Positions 1-6,881 of a DNA stretch of 8,432 bases are shown here, piece by piece. Every line of letters begins with the position of its first letter. Positions within the stretch are counted from its first letter, which is position 1. The notes below the pieces were generated by a model. The model did not search any database and was not told where the DNA came from. It worked only from the letters and a program-made list of their open reading frames with translations. The translations under genes and the position numbers were made by a program. The stretch comes from Clostridium sp. UBA1056 (GTDB taxonomy: Bacteria; Bacillota; Clostridia; Clostridiales; Clostridiaceae): assembly GCA_002316385.1 (NCBI GenBank), contig DCDL01000061.1, positions 99,564 through 107,995 on the forward strand, written 5' to 3'.

Positions 1-36
1 TATCAAAAATACTGATACTAAGGAGTCTGTTAGTAA

Positions 37-68
37 GCTTCAGTGTGGGAAAAAAACCCCTCTGAAGC
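37..68. repeat. GC-richer hairpin, possible mobile-element end
   Basis: A 7-bp perfect inverted repeat (GCTTCAG at 37-43, CTGAAGC at 62-68) encloses a second short stem, GGG at 47-49 against CCC in 57-60, across an A-rich loop. It is much richer in GC than its surroundings and has no T-tract on either side, so it is a poor intrinsic terminator. Subterminal hairpins of this kind occur at the right ends of IS200/IS605-type elements, where the 3' end of tnpB overlaps the structure. The frame through it (from position 2) is open for 47 codons, but I cannot recognise a TnpB C-terminus in it. The inverted repeat is seen directly; the mobile-element reading is inference. Confidence 0.45.
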
Positions 69-202
69 AAAGAACTCTGTTTATGTTGAGCATGCATTTA
101 TATTATTTCCGCTCAGCCATTTCATATAGTATTTATTCAAGATAGAATCTAGAGCACGATAACTCCTATAGTAATTCTATTGAGTAGTTGTCTAATGTAT
201 GA

Positions 203-433
203 AAGTTTTCCCTAGCATCAGCATTTATATTTGTTGGATATATTGTAGCATGGTTTGAATTAATGCCTCTTATCAAATATACAGGTAGTATAGCTCTAGA
301 TCCATTATTTCCTTCAACTATGTTAATTTCTGAGATGGGGGCTTCAGATATATAGAGTAAATATAGTGGTAAAGATAAGGAAAGTGAGTAATTTACAGAA
401 TTATTTCTTAATAATATCGTATATATGTGGATA
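203..433 (+). pseudogene. decayed integral membrane protein remnant (possibly EutH-like)
   Basis: One frame is open for 50 codons (203-352) and reads like real protein: a hydrophobic stretch (SAFIFVGYIVAWF), then MPLIKYTGSIALDP and FPSTMLISEMGASD. It continues in the same frame past a TAG at 353 and a TAA at 389 to FTELFLNNIVYMW. Further stops lie at 143, 185, 200, 434 and 440, there is no start codon with a ribosome-binding site, and no intact product can be made. By eye, the order 'P-loop-of-membrane, DP..F..T.L....MG' resembles the conserved segment of EutH-type ethanolamine permeases (ADPxMFAxTLLAxDMGGY). That match is weak and unverified. It could be another membrane family, or in part chance open sequence in AT-rich DNA. 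Confidence 0.4.
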
Positions 434-497
434 TAACTATAAGTAAGAGTAAAATTAAGAGCTGTTGAGGCTCTTAACTAATTTGTAGGTGATTTGT

Positions 498-870
498 ATG
501 AAGTGTAAAAAACACACTATAAGGAAGAAAAGAATTTCTTTTATATATTCCTAGAATTAAATATGATAACTATAAAATCTATGAAAATAATATAATTACT
601 TTATATTTCGAGCATAATAAACCTATGGGAAGGTTTGTAAGATAGTTAGTTAAGAAAAATAACCTTAGCTATATAGTTTTTGATTAAAAGTCATTATTAG
701 TATGGCTTTTAATAGATGGAAAAAGAAGTATATATGACATTGCTCTTAAGATGGCAAAGGGGTTAGGAGATACAGAAGAAGTGGCTATAGAGAGGCTTGC
801 AATGTATATAAGGTATATTGTTAGAAAAGGATAGATAAAATTCATAGGAATAAAATATAAACAGGATTAA
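498..870 (+). pseudogene. decayed PqqD-family protein gene
   Basis: PqqD-family proteins are small (about 90-130 residues) peptide-binding chaperones that present precursor peptides to radical SAM or other maturation enzymes. Here the frame ending at TAA 868-870 reads FLLYIPRIKYDNYKI, then VWLLIDGKRSIYDIA, then VAIERLAMYIRYIVRKG-stop-IKFIGIKY, which matches the PqqD fold signature (W.LIDG..S..DIA, then a second helix and RKGWI). It is broken in several ways. The ATG at 498 is one frame off, so a 1-base indel lies in the A-rich stretch around 520-535. In-frame stops occur at 643 (TAG), 685 (TAA) and 832 (TAG). The TAGs at 643 (FVR-stop-LVKK) and 832 (RKG-stop-IKF) sit where Trp is expected, consistent with TGG-to-TAG transitions. 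No leader peptide or radical SAM partner is visible in the window. Confidence 0.65.
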
Positions 871-946
871 TATTAAGAAACAAGTAGCTATTGAGAGTAA
901 TATCTACTATTTAAATAAATTAAACAAAAACAGCCTACTAGACAGC

Positions 947-974
947 TTGACTACTTTAAGCTTTGGTGTATAAT
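947..974 (+). promoter_or_regulatory. sigma-A-type promoter for the dipeptide epimerase gene
   Basis: TTGACT at 947-952 matches the -35 consensus at five of six bases, and TATAAT at 969-974 is a perfect -10, with a 16-bp spacer. Transcription would start near 981 and give a leader of about 130 bases before the ATG at 1114. It is the best consensus promoter in the window and lies after the last decayed gene, so it could keep the epimerase expressed although its upstream neighbours are dead. Confidence 0.6.
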
Positions 975-985
975 TATGATTTGAC

Positions 986-1036
986 TAGATAGAAATTTTT
1001 ACGAAAATGTAGAAAATCTATCCTATTTTATTTTTT
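986..1036 (+). terminator. terminator-like hairpin in the epimerase leader (possible attenuator)
   Basis: TAGATAGA (986-993) can pair with TCTATCCTA (1017-1025, one bulged base). Inside, ATTTT (995-999) pairs with AAAAT (1004-1008) around a TACG tetraloop. A T-rich run (TTTTATTTTTT, 1026-1036) follows directly, as in an intrinsic terminator. The stem is AU-rich and only moderately stable. The right arm can instead pair with TAGGATA at 1036-1042 (TATCCTA, 1019-1025), so the two hairpins exclude each other. It could be a leftover terminator of the decayed upstream gene or an attenuator downstream of the promoter at 947-974. I recognise no known riboswitch class. Confidence 0.35.
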
Positions 1037-1113
1037 AGGATATTCTAAGAATAAAATTTAAATAGTCTTAGTAATATTAAAAATATAAATTTATAAGTAG
1101 TAGAGGTATAAAA

Positions 1114-2205
1114 ATGATTATTGCAGATGTTAAAGTTGGTAGGATTACGATGCCTTTAAAAAAACCGTTTGTAACTAAAAATGGAGTTTATAACTATTCT
1201 AATGAAGTAGTTGTAAAGATATTTACAGAAAATGGGCAAGTAGGAATAGGAAGTGCAGCTCCAGCACCAAGAGTAACAGGGGAGACAGAAAGCTCAATTG
1301 TAGGTGCTATCAAGCATATTGCTACCTTTATTAAGGGTATGGATCTTACTTGTCTTCAATGTATTTTTAAAGTTATGGATGAATGCATTAAAGGGAATAA
1401 TAGTGCAAAAGCAGCTGTGGAAATTGCTATATATGATCTTTGGAGTAAAGGAGTAAATACTCCATTATATAAGTTGCTAGGAGGATTTAACTCCACAGTA
1501 CTTACAGATATAACCATACAAGATGATGATAAGATGGAAAATATGGTAAATGCAGCTTATGAAGCTACTAGGGATGGTTACACTAATATAAAAATAAAAC
1601 TTGGTAATAATGTAGAATCAGATTTTGAAAAAGTAAAATTTATGAGACGTGCTATTAGAAAAGGAATAAAAGTAAGAGTTGATGGAAATCAAGGTTGGTC
1701 TCCTAAAGATGCAATAAAAATAATTAAGAAAATAGAAGAATTAGATTTAGATATAGAGTTTGTAGAACAACCAGTTAAAGGGTGGGATATTGAAGGATTA
1801 AAGTTTATAAAAGACAATGTGGATACTATGATTTTAGCTGATGAGTCAGTGTTTGGGTCTCCAGAGGCATTTAAGGTAATTCAGAATAGAGCTTGTGATT
1901 TAATTAATATAAAATTAATGAAGTGCGGTGGAATACAAAATGCCATAAAAATTTATAATATGGCAGATACCATGGGTATAAGATGTATGGTTGGATGTAT
2001 GCTAGAGAGTAAAATTGGTATTACTGCAGCTGCTAGTTTTGCAGCTTCAAGAGGAAATATGATAACTGCAGACTTAGATACAATGATATACTTTGCAGAA
2101 GATCCAATAGTTGGAGGAGCAACTTTCGAAGGAAATAAAATCACTTTATCTGATGAACCTGGTCTTGGAATAACTGATATAAAAGGTTGGGAAGAAATAT
2201 TATAA
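1114..2205 (+). CDS. dipeptide epimerase (enolase superfamily, L-Ala-D/L-Glu epimerase type)
   Basis: Epimerises the C-terminal residue of small dipeptides, classically L-Ala-D-Glu from peptidoglycan, by proton transfer over a Mg2+ site in the cytoplasm. The 363-residue length is usual. The N-terminal capping domain spans about 1-125 and the barrel about 126-345. Catalytic lysines are K162 (KIK, 160-162) and K267 (NIKLMKCGG). Metal ligands are D190 (VDGNQGW), E218 (VEQP) and D243 (LADES). The GCMLESKIG segment (294-302) and the DxD pair D320/D322, which binds the dipeptide ammonium group, place it with dipeptide epimerases (B. subtilis YkfB, E. coli YcjG) rather than muconate enzymes. The ATG follows AGAGGT by about 6 bases. 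Unusually, the substrate loop (19-30) has Gly24 where, as I recall, YkfB has the glutamate-binding Arg24, so the preferred side chain is uncertain. There is no partner peptidase nearby, and upstream genes are decayed. Confidence 0.9.
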   Translation: MIIADVKVGRITMPLKKPFVTKNGVYNYSNEVVVKIFTENGQVGIGSAAPAPRVTGETESSIVGAIKHIATFIKGMDLTCLQCIFKVMDECIKGNNSAKAAVEIAIYDLWSKGVNTPLYKLLGGFNSTVLTDITIQDDDKMENMVNAAYEATRDGYTNIKIKLGNNVESDFEKVKFMRRAIRKGIKVRVDGNQGWSPKDAIKIIKKIEELDLDIEFVEQPVKGWDIEGLKFIKDNVDTMILADESVFGSPEAFKVIQNRACDLINIKLMKCGGIQNAIKIYNMADTMGIRCMVGCMLESKIGITAAASFAASRGNMITADLDTMIYFAEDPIVGGATFEGNKITLSDEPGLGITDIKGWEEIL

Positions 2206-2238
2206 ACTACCTATGCAAAGTTAGTATAGATAGAAGGA

Positions 2239-2266
2239 TTTAATATTAAAATATGGAATTTATAAT
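2239..2266 (+). promoter_or_regulatory. weak candidate promoter for helD
   Basis: A perfect -10 (TATAAT, 2261-2266) lies 16 bases after a poor -35 (TTTAAT, 2239-2244). It sits in the 116-base gap between the epimerase and helD, where no terminator hairpin is seen, so helD may also be read through from the epimerase. The -10 is part of a 12-bp AT palindrome (2260-2271), which could be chance in such AT-rich sequence. Confidence 0.3.
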
Positions 2267-2321
2267 TATAAGAAGATATCATAGAAATCGATTATAAGAA
2301 TCTAATAAAGGAAGTGGTTTT

Positions 2322-4445
2322 ATGTCAAAGGATCTTAAAGACGAATTAGAAAAACAGCTAGAAGTTGCCATAGAAGAAGAAAGATTAGAGCATGTTATTA
2401 AAATTATCAATAATGAAATCCTTAAGTGTATAGAGAAAAGAAAGCATATAACCAGTGCCATATTAGAATACAGAAAAAATGCTTTAGAAGAATTTAAAGA
2501 TGATGAAGATAAGATAATTGAGTATTTTGATCATGAAAACTATATAAAGGAAGAGAACTTTAAAAGTACTGATAGAAAATTAAAGGAATTAACAGTATTA
2601 AAGTCATCTCCTTATTTTGGAAAGATAACTTTTAGGGAAGAAGATTATGGCATAGAAGATATATATATTGGGAGATTTGGGGTTACCTTAGAGGAAACTT
2701 TTGAACCGCTAATTATAGATTGGAGAGCTCCAATTGCATCACTTTTTTATAATGGTACAGGAGATGTGGGGCATTATAACTCACCGGATGGAGAAGTTGA
2801 AGCTTCTATTTTAGGAAGGATTCAATATATCATAAAGAAAGGTAAGCTAGAGGGCTTATTTAATTCTAATATTGATATAAAAGATGATATTCTTCAAATG
2901 GTGTTAAGTAAAAATTCTTCAGATAAGCTTAAGGATATAGTTATGACTATACAGCAAGAGCAGGATGAGATTATAAGGCAAGATAAAAATAAAATTTTAG
3001 TGGTAGATGGAGTAGCAGGGAGTGGTAAAACTACTATTGCACTTCACAGAGTAGCTTACTTAATGTATAACTATAGAAATCTTTTAGAAAATAAGATTTT
3101 AATATTAGGACCTAATAGAATATTTATTGACTATATTTCTAATGTTCTTCCAACATTGGGTGAGACAGGCGTATTTCAGACTACATTTTTAGATTTAGCT
3201 TTAGATTTAGTAGATGTAGATGATGTAATAGATATTAAAGACGTCATGGAAAGAATTCTTAATAAAGATAAAAGCTTTGAGAATGAAATTATTTATAAGA
3301 GATCTTTAAAATTTAAGGAGAATCTAGACAAACTTGTTAATAAATTAGAAGAAGATAGTTATAATTGTGATGGCATTGCCTTTAGAGGTAAGGTAATAGC
3401 AACTAAAGAAGAAATTAAAATCATGTTTACAGAAGATTTTACTTCGTTACCTTTGTTTAGAAGAAGTAAAAAGATTAAAAGGATTTTATTTGCTAGAATA
3501 AGTGATACTAGAGATGAAGAGCTTAGGGTTATTGAAAAGAAGTATAAGGAGAAAAAGGAATCTTATAGTCAAGAGGAATTAATACTTCATATAAATGATT
3601 TAGAATTTAAAAGAAAACTGGAAATAAGAGAATTAATAAGAGATGTAATTGAAGTAAAGTCTACCTTAAGTTATCTAAATGAAAGAAGTATAGAAGAAAT
3701 ATATAAAGAATTCAATGGTAATGAAGAATATACAGAAGAAGACTTGGTAGCTATACTATATTTAAAAGTTAAACTTAAGGGATTAAAGCTTAACAGAGAA
3801 ATTAAACACCTAGTAATTGATGAAGCTCAAGATTATTCTCCATTACAATTTATAGTATTAAAAGAACTGGCAAATACTAAGTCTATGACTATAGTTGGAG
3901 ACAGTAATCAACAGTTAATTTCTAGCGGAAGTAAAGCTTCTTTAAGCAATATTAAAGATGTATTTAGTAATAATGCAGTAGAGATATTTAACTTAAATAA
4001 AAGTTATCGTTCAACTAAAGAAATTATGGAATATAGTAATAAGTATATAGATGATATTTCCATAGTACCAATGGTAAGAACAGGAGCTCCAGTTGAGGAA
4101 GTACATGTAAGTAGCAATGAAGAGCTTAAAGAAAATATTATAGAGTTATTAGATAGATTGAAGGAAAAAAAATTAGACAATATAGCAATAATAGCTAAGA
4201 ACTTATCTAAGGCCAAAGAAGTATATGAAATATTAAATGAAGAGATTTCTTTAAAAATTATAGATAAAGAAAATCTGCATATTATGGAAGGAATCATGAT
4301 TATGCCTAGCTATTATGCAAAAGGGCTGGAATTTGATGGAGCAATTATACTTGAAGATGAAATCCAAGAAAGATATAAAGATAATCTTATGTATATAATG
4401 TGTACTAGAGCACTTCATAATTTGATAGTTATCAAAAAAATATAA
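2322..4445 (+). CDS. helD: HelD, RNA polymerase-recycling UvrD-like ATPase
   Basis: HelD removes stalled or DNA-bound RNA polymerase by inserting its arms into the enzyme's channels and using ATP to release nucleic acid. Residues 1-75 form the charged N-terminal coiled coil (secondary-channel arm). About 95-205 is the HelD-specific region containing IIDWRAPIASLFY (131-143). Superfamily 1 motifs follow: Q-rich QQEQDEIIR (211-219), Walker A GVAGSGKTT (230-238, K236), Walker B VIDEAQDYS (498-506), motif III TIVGDSNQQL (523-532), motif IV LNKSYRST with R563, motif V AKGLEFDGAII (666-676), and motif VI MCTRALHNL with arginine finger R696. The 280-460 insertion inside the motor is the main-channel arm. 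The 707 residues are somewhat fewer than the roughly 774 of the B. subtilis protein. The ATG follows AGGAAG (2309-2314) by 7 bases. All ATPase motifs are intact. A generic UvrD/PcrA helicase is unlikely because of the N-terminal coiled coil and DWRAP block. Confidence 0.93.
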   Translation: MSKDLKDELEKQLEVAIEEERLEHVIKIINNEILKCIEKRKHITSAILEYRKNALEEFKDDEDKIIEYFDHENYIKEENFKSTDRKLKELTVLKSSPYFGKITFREEDYGIEDIYIGRFGVTLEETFEPLIIDWRAPIASLFYNGTGDVGHYNSPDGEVEASILGRIQYIIKKGKLEGLFNSNIDIKDDILQMVLSKNSSDKLKDIVMTIQQEQDEIIRQDKNKILVVDGVAGSGKTTIALHRVAYLMYNYRNLLENKILILGPNRIFIDYISNVLPTLGETGVFQTTFLDLALDLVDVDDVIDIKDVMERILNKDKSFENEIIYKRSLKFKENLDKLVNKLEEDSYNCDGIAFRGKVIATKEEIKIMFTEDFTSLPLFRRSKKIKRILFARISDTRDEELRVIEKKYKEKKESYSQEELILHINDLEFKRKLEIRELIRDVIEVKSTLSYLNERSIEEIYKEFNGNEEYTEEDLVAILYLKVKLKGLKLNREIKHLVIDEAQDYSPLQFIVLKELANTKSMTIVGDSNQQLISSGSKASLSNIKDVFSNNAVEIFNLNKSYRSTKEIMEYSNKYIDDISIVPMVRTGAPVEEVHVSSNEELKENIIELLDRLKEKKLDNIAIIAKNLSKAKEVYEILNEEISLKIIDKENLHIMEGIMIMPSYYAKGLEFDGAIILEDEIQERYKDNLMYIMCTRALHNLIVIKKI

Positions 4446-4482
4446 AAAGTAATAGCACCTTATGGTGCTATTACTTTTTATA
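4441..4482. terminator. bidirectional intrinsic terminator between helD and the P-loop gene
   Basis: A perfect 19-bp inverted repeat (4441-4459 against 4464-4482) has a TTAT loop. The core GTAATAGCACC/GGTGCTATTAC is flanked by A5 on the left and T5 on the right, so it gives a U-tract in either direction. It lies between two convergent genes. The helD stop codon (TAA, 4443-4445) is inside the left arm. Confidence 0.9.
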
Positions 4483-4503
4483 CTATAATCCTATAAAACA
4501 CTG

Positions 4504-5589
4504 TTATTTATCTTCATAGCCCTGAATTTTAGCTAATACTTCTTCATAAATTTCATCAGCTTTATCAAAATCCATATTAGGAACATAAAATTTTTCTAAG
4601 TCATCATGTAAATCTTTGGCTGTTTTTATACAGGCAAGCCCCTTTTGAAGTAAAATATAGAATATTGAAGAAACATCATCTATAGAATCTTGCTTTTCTT
4701 TAATATAATTTTCATCTAATAAACTGTCCATATCATATTGTTCACCATTAAATTCGATTTTAGTAATTGCGTTTGAAGTTACTATAGCAACCTTTAATTC
4801 AGGAATTAACAAATGCTCTATTTTTTTAGGAGTTAATGGAGTGTGTAGAATTTCTACATCTAACCCTCTTCTGGTAGCTTCATCTGCCAGATATTCAAGA
4901 ACACGAGTCTTACCAGTTCCAGGTGATCCTTTAAGTACATAAACACTAGACATATCTTTTATTATATTATTGATATAAGTTATAACTCCATTTGGAGTAA
5001 ATCCTGTTGCAAACAAGTGACGCTTTTTACCTAATGATGAGAATGTATTTGGAAGGATTTGGTTTTTCAAATTCTCTTTTAAAATATTAAGCCCATATAG
5101 ATTCAAAGCTTCATTATTAAAGGTATACCAATCATCATAAATAGATTTAGCAGCAGCAAAAAATCTATAGGCTCTTCTAAAGGAATTGGTGATTTCATTG
5201 TTTACATCTAAAATATCAAATTTTATGTCTTTAAAGTTATCTTCTTTTAAGCATATTCCCATATTTACGATATCATCTACAGCTCCAGGAGTTATAGGGT
5301 CTATCATATGAGGAGATGTACCATCTAGCATAGCCACATTTAATTCTTTAATTAGTATTCCATCTAAAGAATCACTATCAGAAGAGCAGTGGTGGAATTC
5401 TACATCATAGCCTTTATCAATATAGTGTTTTCCAATTTTTTTCATAAGAAAAGATTTACCAGTTCCAGGACCGCCCTTTAAACAAATTATTCGAGTGGCA
5501 TCTTTCTGAGAAATAATATAATTAAAGTGAGAGTAAAATCCTTTTCCAGTATTACCACCTAAAAAGTAGTGAGTGGATATTCCAGTCAT
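4504..5589 (-). CDS. tandem P-loop NTPase of unknown function (PRK06851-like)
   Basis: A soluble 361-residue protein made of two similar NTPase halves. Half 1 has Walker A GGPGTGKS (39-46, K45), then DVEFHHCSS (62-70) and LNVAMLDGTSPH (83-94). Half 2 has GSPGTGKT (221-228, K227), then DVEILHT (244-250) and LKVAIVTSN (265-273). Matching order and spacing, and a preceding aromatic/glycine segment in each half (HYFLGGNTGKGF; HLFATGFTPNG), indicate an internal duplication. Half 1 alone keeps HMIDPITPGAVDDI (94-107), so the halves are not equivalent. No classical DExx Walker B, membrane segment or DNA-binding motif is evident. It resembles the clostridial family I know as PRK06851, which has no established function. 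ATG follows GGAGG (complement of 5597-5601) by 7 bases. It lies 77 bases downstream of the CDF gene on the same strand, possibly cotranscribed, and ends at the shared terminator. Confidence 0.85.
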   Translation of the reverse strand: MTGISTHYFLGGNTGKGFYSHFNYIISQKDATRIICLKGGPGTGKSFLMKKIGKHYIDKGYDVEFHHCSSDSDSLDGILIKELNVAMLDGTSPHMIDPITPGAVDDIVNMGICLKEDNFKDIKFDILDVNNEITNSFRRAYRFFAAAKSIYDDWYTFNNEALNLYGLNILKENLKNQILPNTFSSLGKKRHLFATGFTPNGVITYINNIIKDMSSVYVLKGSPGTGKTRVLEYLADEATRRGLDVEILHTPLTPKKIEHLLIPELKVAIVTSNAITKIEFNGEQYDMDSLLDENYIKEKQDSIDDVSSIFYILLQKGLACIKTAKDLHDDLEKFYVPNMDFDKADEIYEEVLAKIQGYEDK

Positions 5590-5620
5590 AATTAAACCTC
5601 CAATGATTTTCTACACTATT

Positions 5621-5649
5621 ATAATATTATATAAGTTAAAAATGGTTAA
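5621..5649 (-). promoter_or_regulatory. candidate promoter for the P-loop gene
   Basis: Read on the minus strand, TTAACC (complement of 5644-5649) lies 17 bases before TATTAT (complement of 5621-5626). An overlapping TATAAT is also present (complement of 5618-5623). The match is moderate in a very AT-rich gap. Confidence 0.3.
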
Positions 5650-5659
5650 TGAAAAACCA
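5636..5659 (-). terminator. weak intrinsic terminator after the CDF gene
   Basis: On the minus strand TGGTT (complement of 5655-5659) pairs with AACCA (complement of 5643-5647) across a 7-base loop, followed by ATTTTTAA. The 5-bp stem is short, so read-through into the P-loop gene is likely. It overlaps the -35 of the candidate promoter at 5621-5649. Confidence 0.3.
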
Positions 5660-5666
5660 AAATTAA

Positions 5667-6845
5667 TTAGATAAAGGATGCATCTACAGTGATTATAGCA
5701 CTATGTTTTGGAAAAACTCGTTTTATCTCCTCATTTATTTGCTTTTGTAATTTAAGTTCTGACTCTTTAGTTATTATAAAGTCATCAGTAACTACTACGT
5801 CAAATATTAAGTTTTTATAGTCACCTTCGCCAACTACTCTGAAATCATGAAAGGAAGATACATAAGGAATTTTACTTAGAACTTCCTCCAACTCTCGTTT
5901 AGCACTAAGGATTTCTTCATCATTTGTAGTTACTGGATCCATATGAATAAGTAAATATATACCTAGTTCTGCTGAAATTTCCTTTTCTGCTCTATCAATA
6001 ACTTCATGAGCAGCAACTACAGATATATCAAGAGGAATTTCGGCATGAATGGAAGCAATTATTCTTCCAGGACCATAGTTATGAACTAGCAAATCATGAG
6101 TACCATCTATATGCTCATAGGAAAGTAACATTCTATGGATATCTTCTACTAGATCTTCATCAGGAGCAACTCCAAGCAAAGGATTTAAAGTATCTTTAAT
6201 TAAGTTATACCCAGCATAAAGAATTATTAAGGATACAGCTAAGCCAATATATCCATCTATAGGCATGGTTGTAAATCTAGAGACTAATAGAGATATAACT
6301 ACAGTAGAAGAGGATATTACGTCACTTATTGAGTCTATAGAAGAAGCTTTAAGAGCAGAAGAATTTATCTTATTACCTATACCTTTATAGAATATACTTA
6401 ACCATACTTTAAATAAAATAGATACAATTAAGAGAATAAAAGGTATTGGTGAAAATTCTACAGGAACTGGATTTTTAATTCTGTCAAAAGAACTTTTTAT
6501 GAATTCAAAACCAACTAACATTACTAAAAATGCTACTATAAGCCCAGAGATATACTCAATTCTTCCATGTCCAAAGGGATGTTCCTTATCCGCTGGTTTA
6601 CTTGAAAGTTTAAATCCAAATATAGTTACTAATGAAGCACCTACATCTGAAAGGTTATTAAAGGCATCAGCAATTACTGCAATACTATTAACTAAAAATC
6701 CTGCAGTAATTTTAATGGAAAATAAAAGTATATTTACTAAAACACCTACAATTCCTCCAAGATATCCATAACTTTCTCTAACCTTTTTATTTTTTATATC
6801 ATCACTATTATTAATGAATTTTTTTATGAGTATTTGAGAAATCAA
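5667..6845 (-). CDS. cation diffusion facilitator (CDF) transporter, probably Mn2+ efflux
   Basis: A proton-coupled divalent-metal exporter of the inner membrane, 392 residues. Hydrophobic segments lie at about 28-55, 56-80, 98-118, 132-153, 176-192 and 198-215. The metal site is N63xxxD67 in TM2 (AFNNLSD) and D171xxxD175 in TM5 (SIDSISD). An Asn-Asp/Asp-Asp set is, as I recall, typical of Mn2+ CDFs such as MntE; Zn2+ CDFs have a His in TM5. The EHPFGHGRIEY loop (88-98) is a CDF hallmark. After TM6 come two similar cytoplasmic ferredoxin-like units, 226-305 (HDLLVHNYGPG) and 315-392 (HDFRVVGEGDY), whereas most CDFs of about 300 residues have one. The start is TTG (6843-6845), supported by GAGGTG (complement of 6852-6857) 6 bases upstream; no better ATG precedes the conserved N-terminus. 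The downstream P-loop gene follows on the same strand. Confidence 0.9.
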   Translation of the reverse strand: MISQILIKKFINNSDDIKNKKVRESYGYLGGIVGVLVNILLFSIKITAGFLVNSIAVIADAFNNLSDVGASLVTIFGFKLSSKPADKEHPFGHGRIEYISGLIVAFLVMLVGFEFIKSSFDRIKNPVPVEFSPIPFILLIVSILFKVWLSIFYKGIGNKINSSALKASSIDSISDVISSSTVVISLLVSRFTTMPIDGYIGLAVSLIILYAGYNLIKDTLNPLLGVAPDEDLVEDIHRMLLSYEHIDGTHDLLVHNYGPGRIIASIHAEIPLDISVVAAHEVIDRAEKEISAELGIYLLIHMDPVTTNDEEILSAKRELEEVLSKIPYVSSFHDFRVVGEGDYKNLIFDVVVTDDFIITKESELKLQKQINEEIKRVFPKHSAIITVDASFI

Positions 6846-6851
6846 TTACTA

Positions 6852-6857
6852 CACCTC
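6852..6857 (-). promoter_or_regulatory. Shine-Dalgarno that fixes the TTG start of the CDF gene
   Basis: GAGGTG on the minus strand lies 6 bases before a TTG codon (6843-6845). No in-frame ATG is found near a ribosome-binding site, so the rarer TTG is the likely initiator, perhaps limiting translation. Confidence 0.7.
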
Positions 6858-6881
6858 ACCATCAATATATTTTTTGTCATA

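Larger units (their letters stand above)
871..1113. other. non-coding spacer with promoter and leader for the epimerase gene
   Basis: No gene is supported here. A 39-codon open stretch (854-973, + strand) lacks a start codon and ribosome-binding site and overlaps the promoter. The spacer holds a promoter (947-974), a terminator-like leader hairpin (986-1025 plus T-tract) and the Shine-Dalgarno of the epimerase (AGAGGT, 1102-1107, about 6 bases before the ATG). Confidence 0.6.

Noticed and set aside
643..834. Idea that TAG is recoded as tryptophan
   Set aside because: Intact neighbouring genes use TGG for Trp, and this stretch also has a TAA and a frameshift, so ordinary decay explains it better.
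854..973. A 39-codon + strand open frame ending in LDSLTTLSFGV
   Set aside because: It has no start codon or ribosome-binding site, overlaps the promoter at 947-974, and shows no recognisable family.
1953..2144. Minus-strand open frame inside the epimerase gene
   Set aside because: It lies antisense to a well-supported gene and has a low-complexity hydrophobic product with no ribosome-binding site.
2260..2271. 12-bp AT palindrome upstream of helD as an operator
   Set aside because: Self-complementary A/T strings are common by chance in such AT-rich sequence, and it overlaps a plain -10 box.
4004..4297. Minus-strand 97-codon open frame inside helD
   Set aside because: It is antisense to the conserved helicase and its Ser/Leu/Ile-rich product is typical of a complement-strand shadow.
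6499..6771. Plus-strand 90-codon open frame inside the CDF gene
   Set aside because: It is antisense to conserved transmembrane segments and has no ribosome-binding site.
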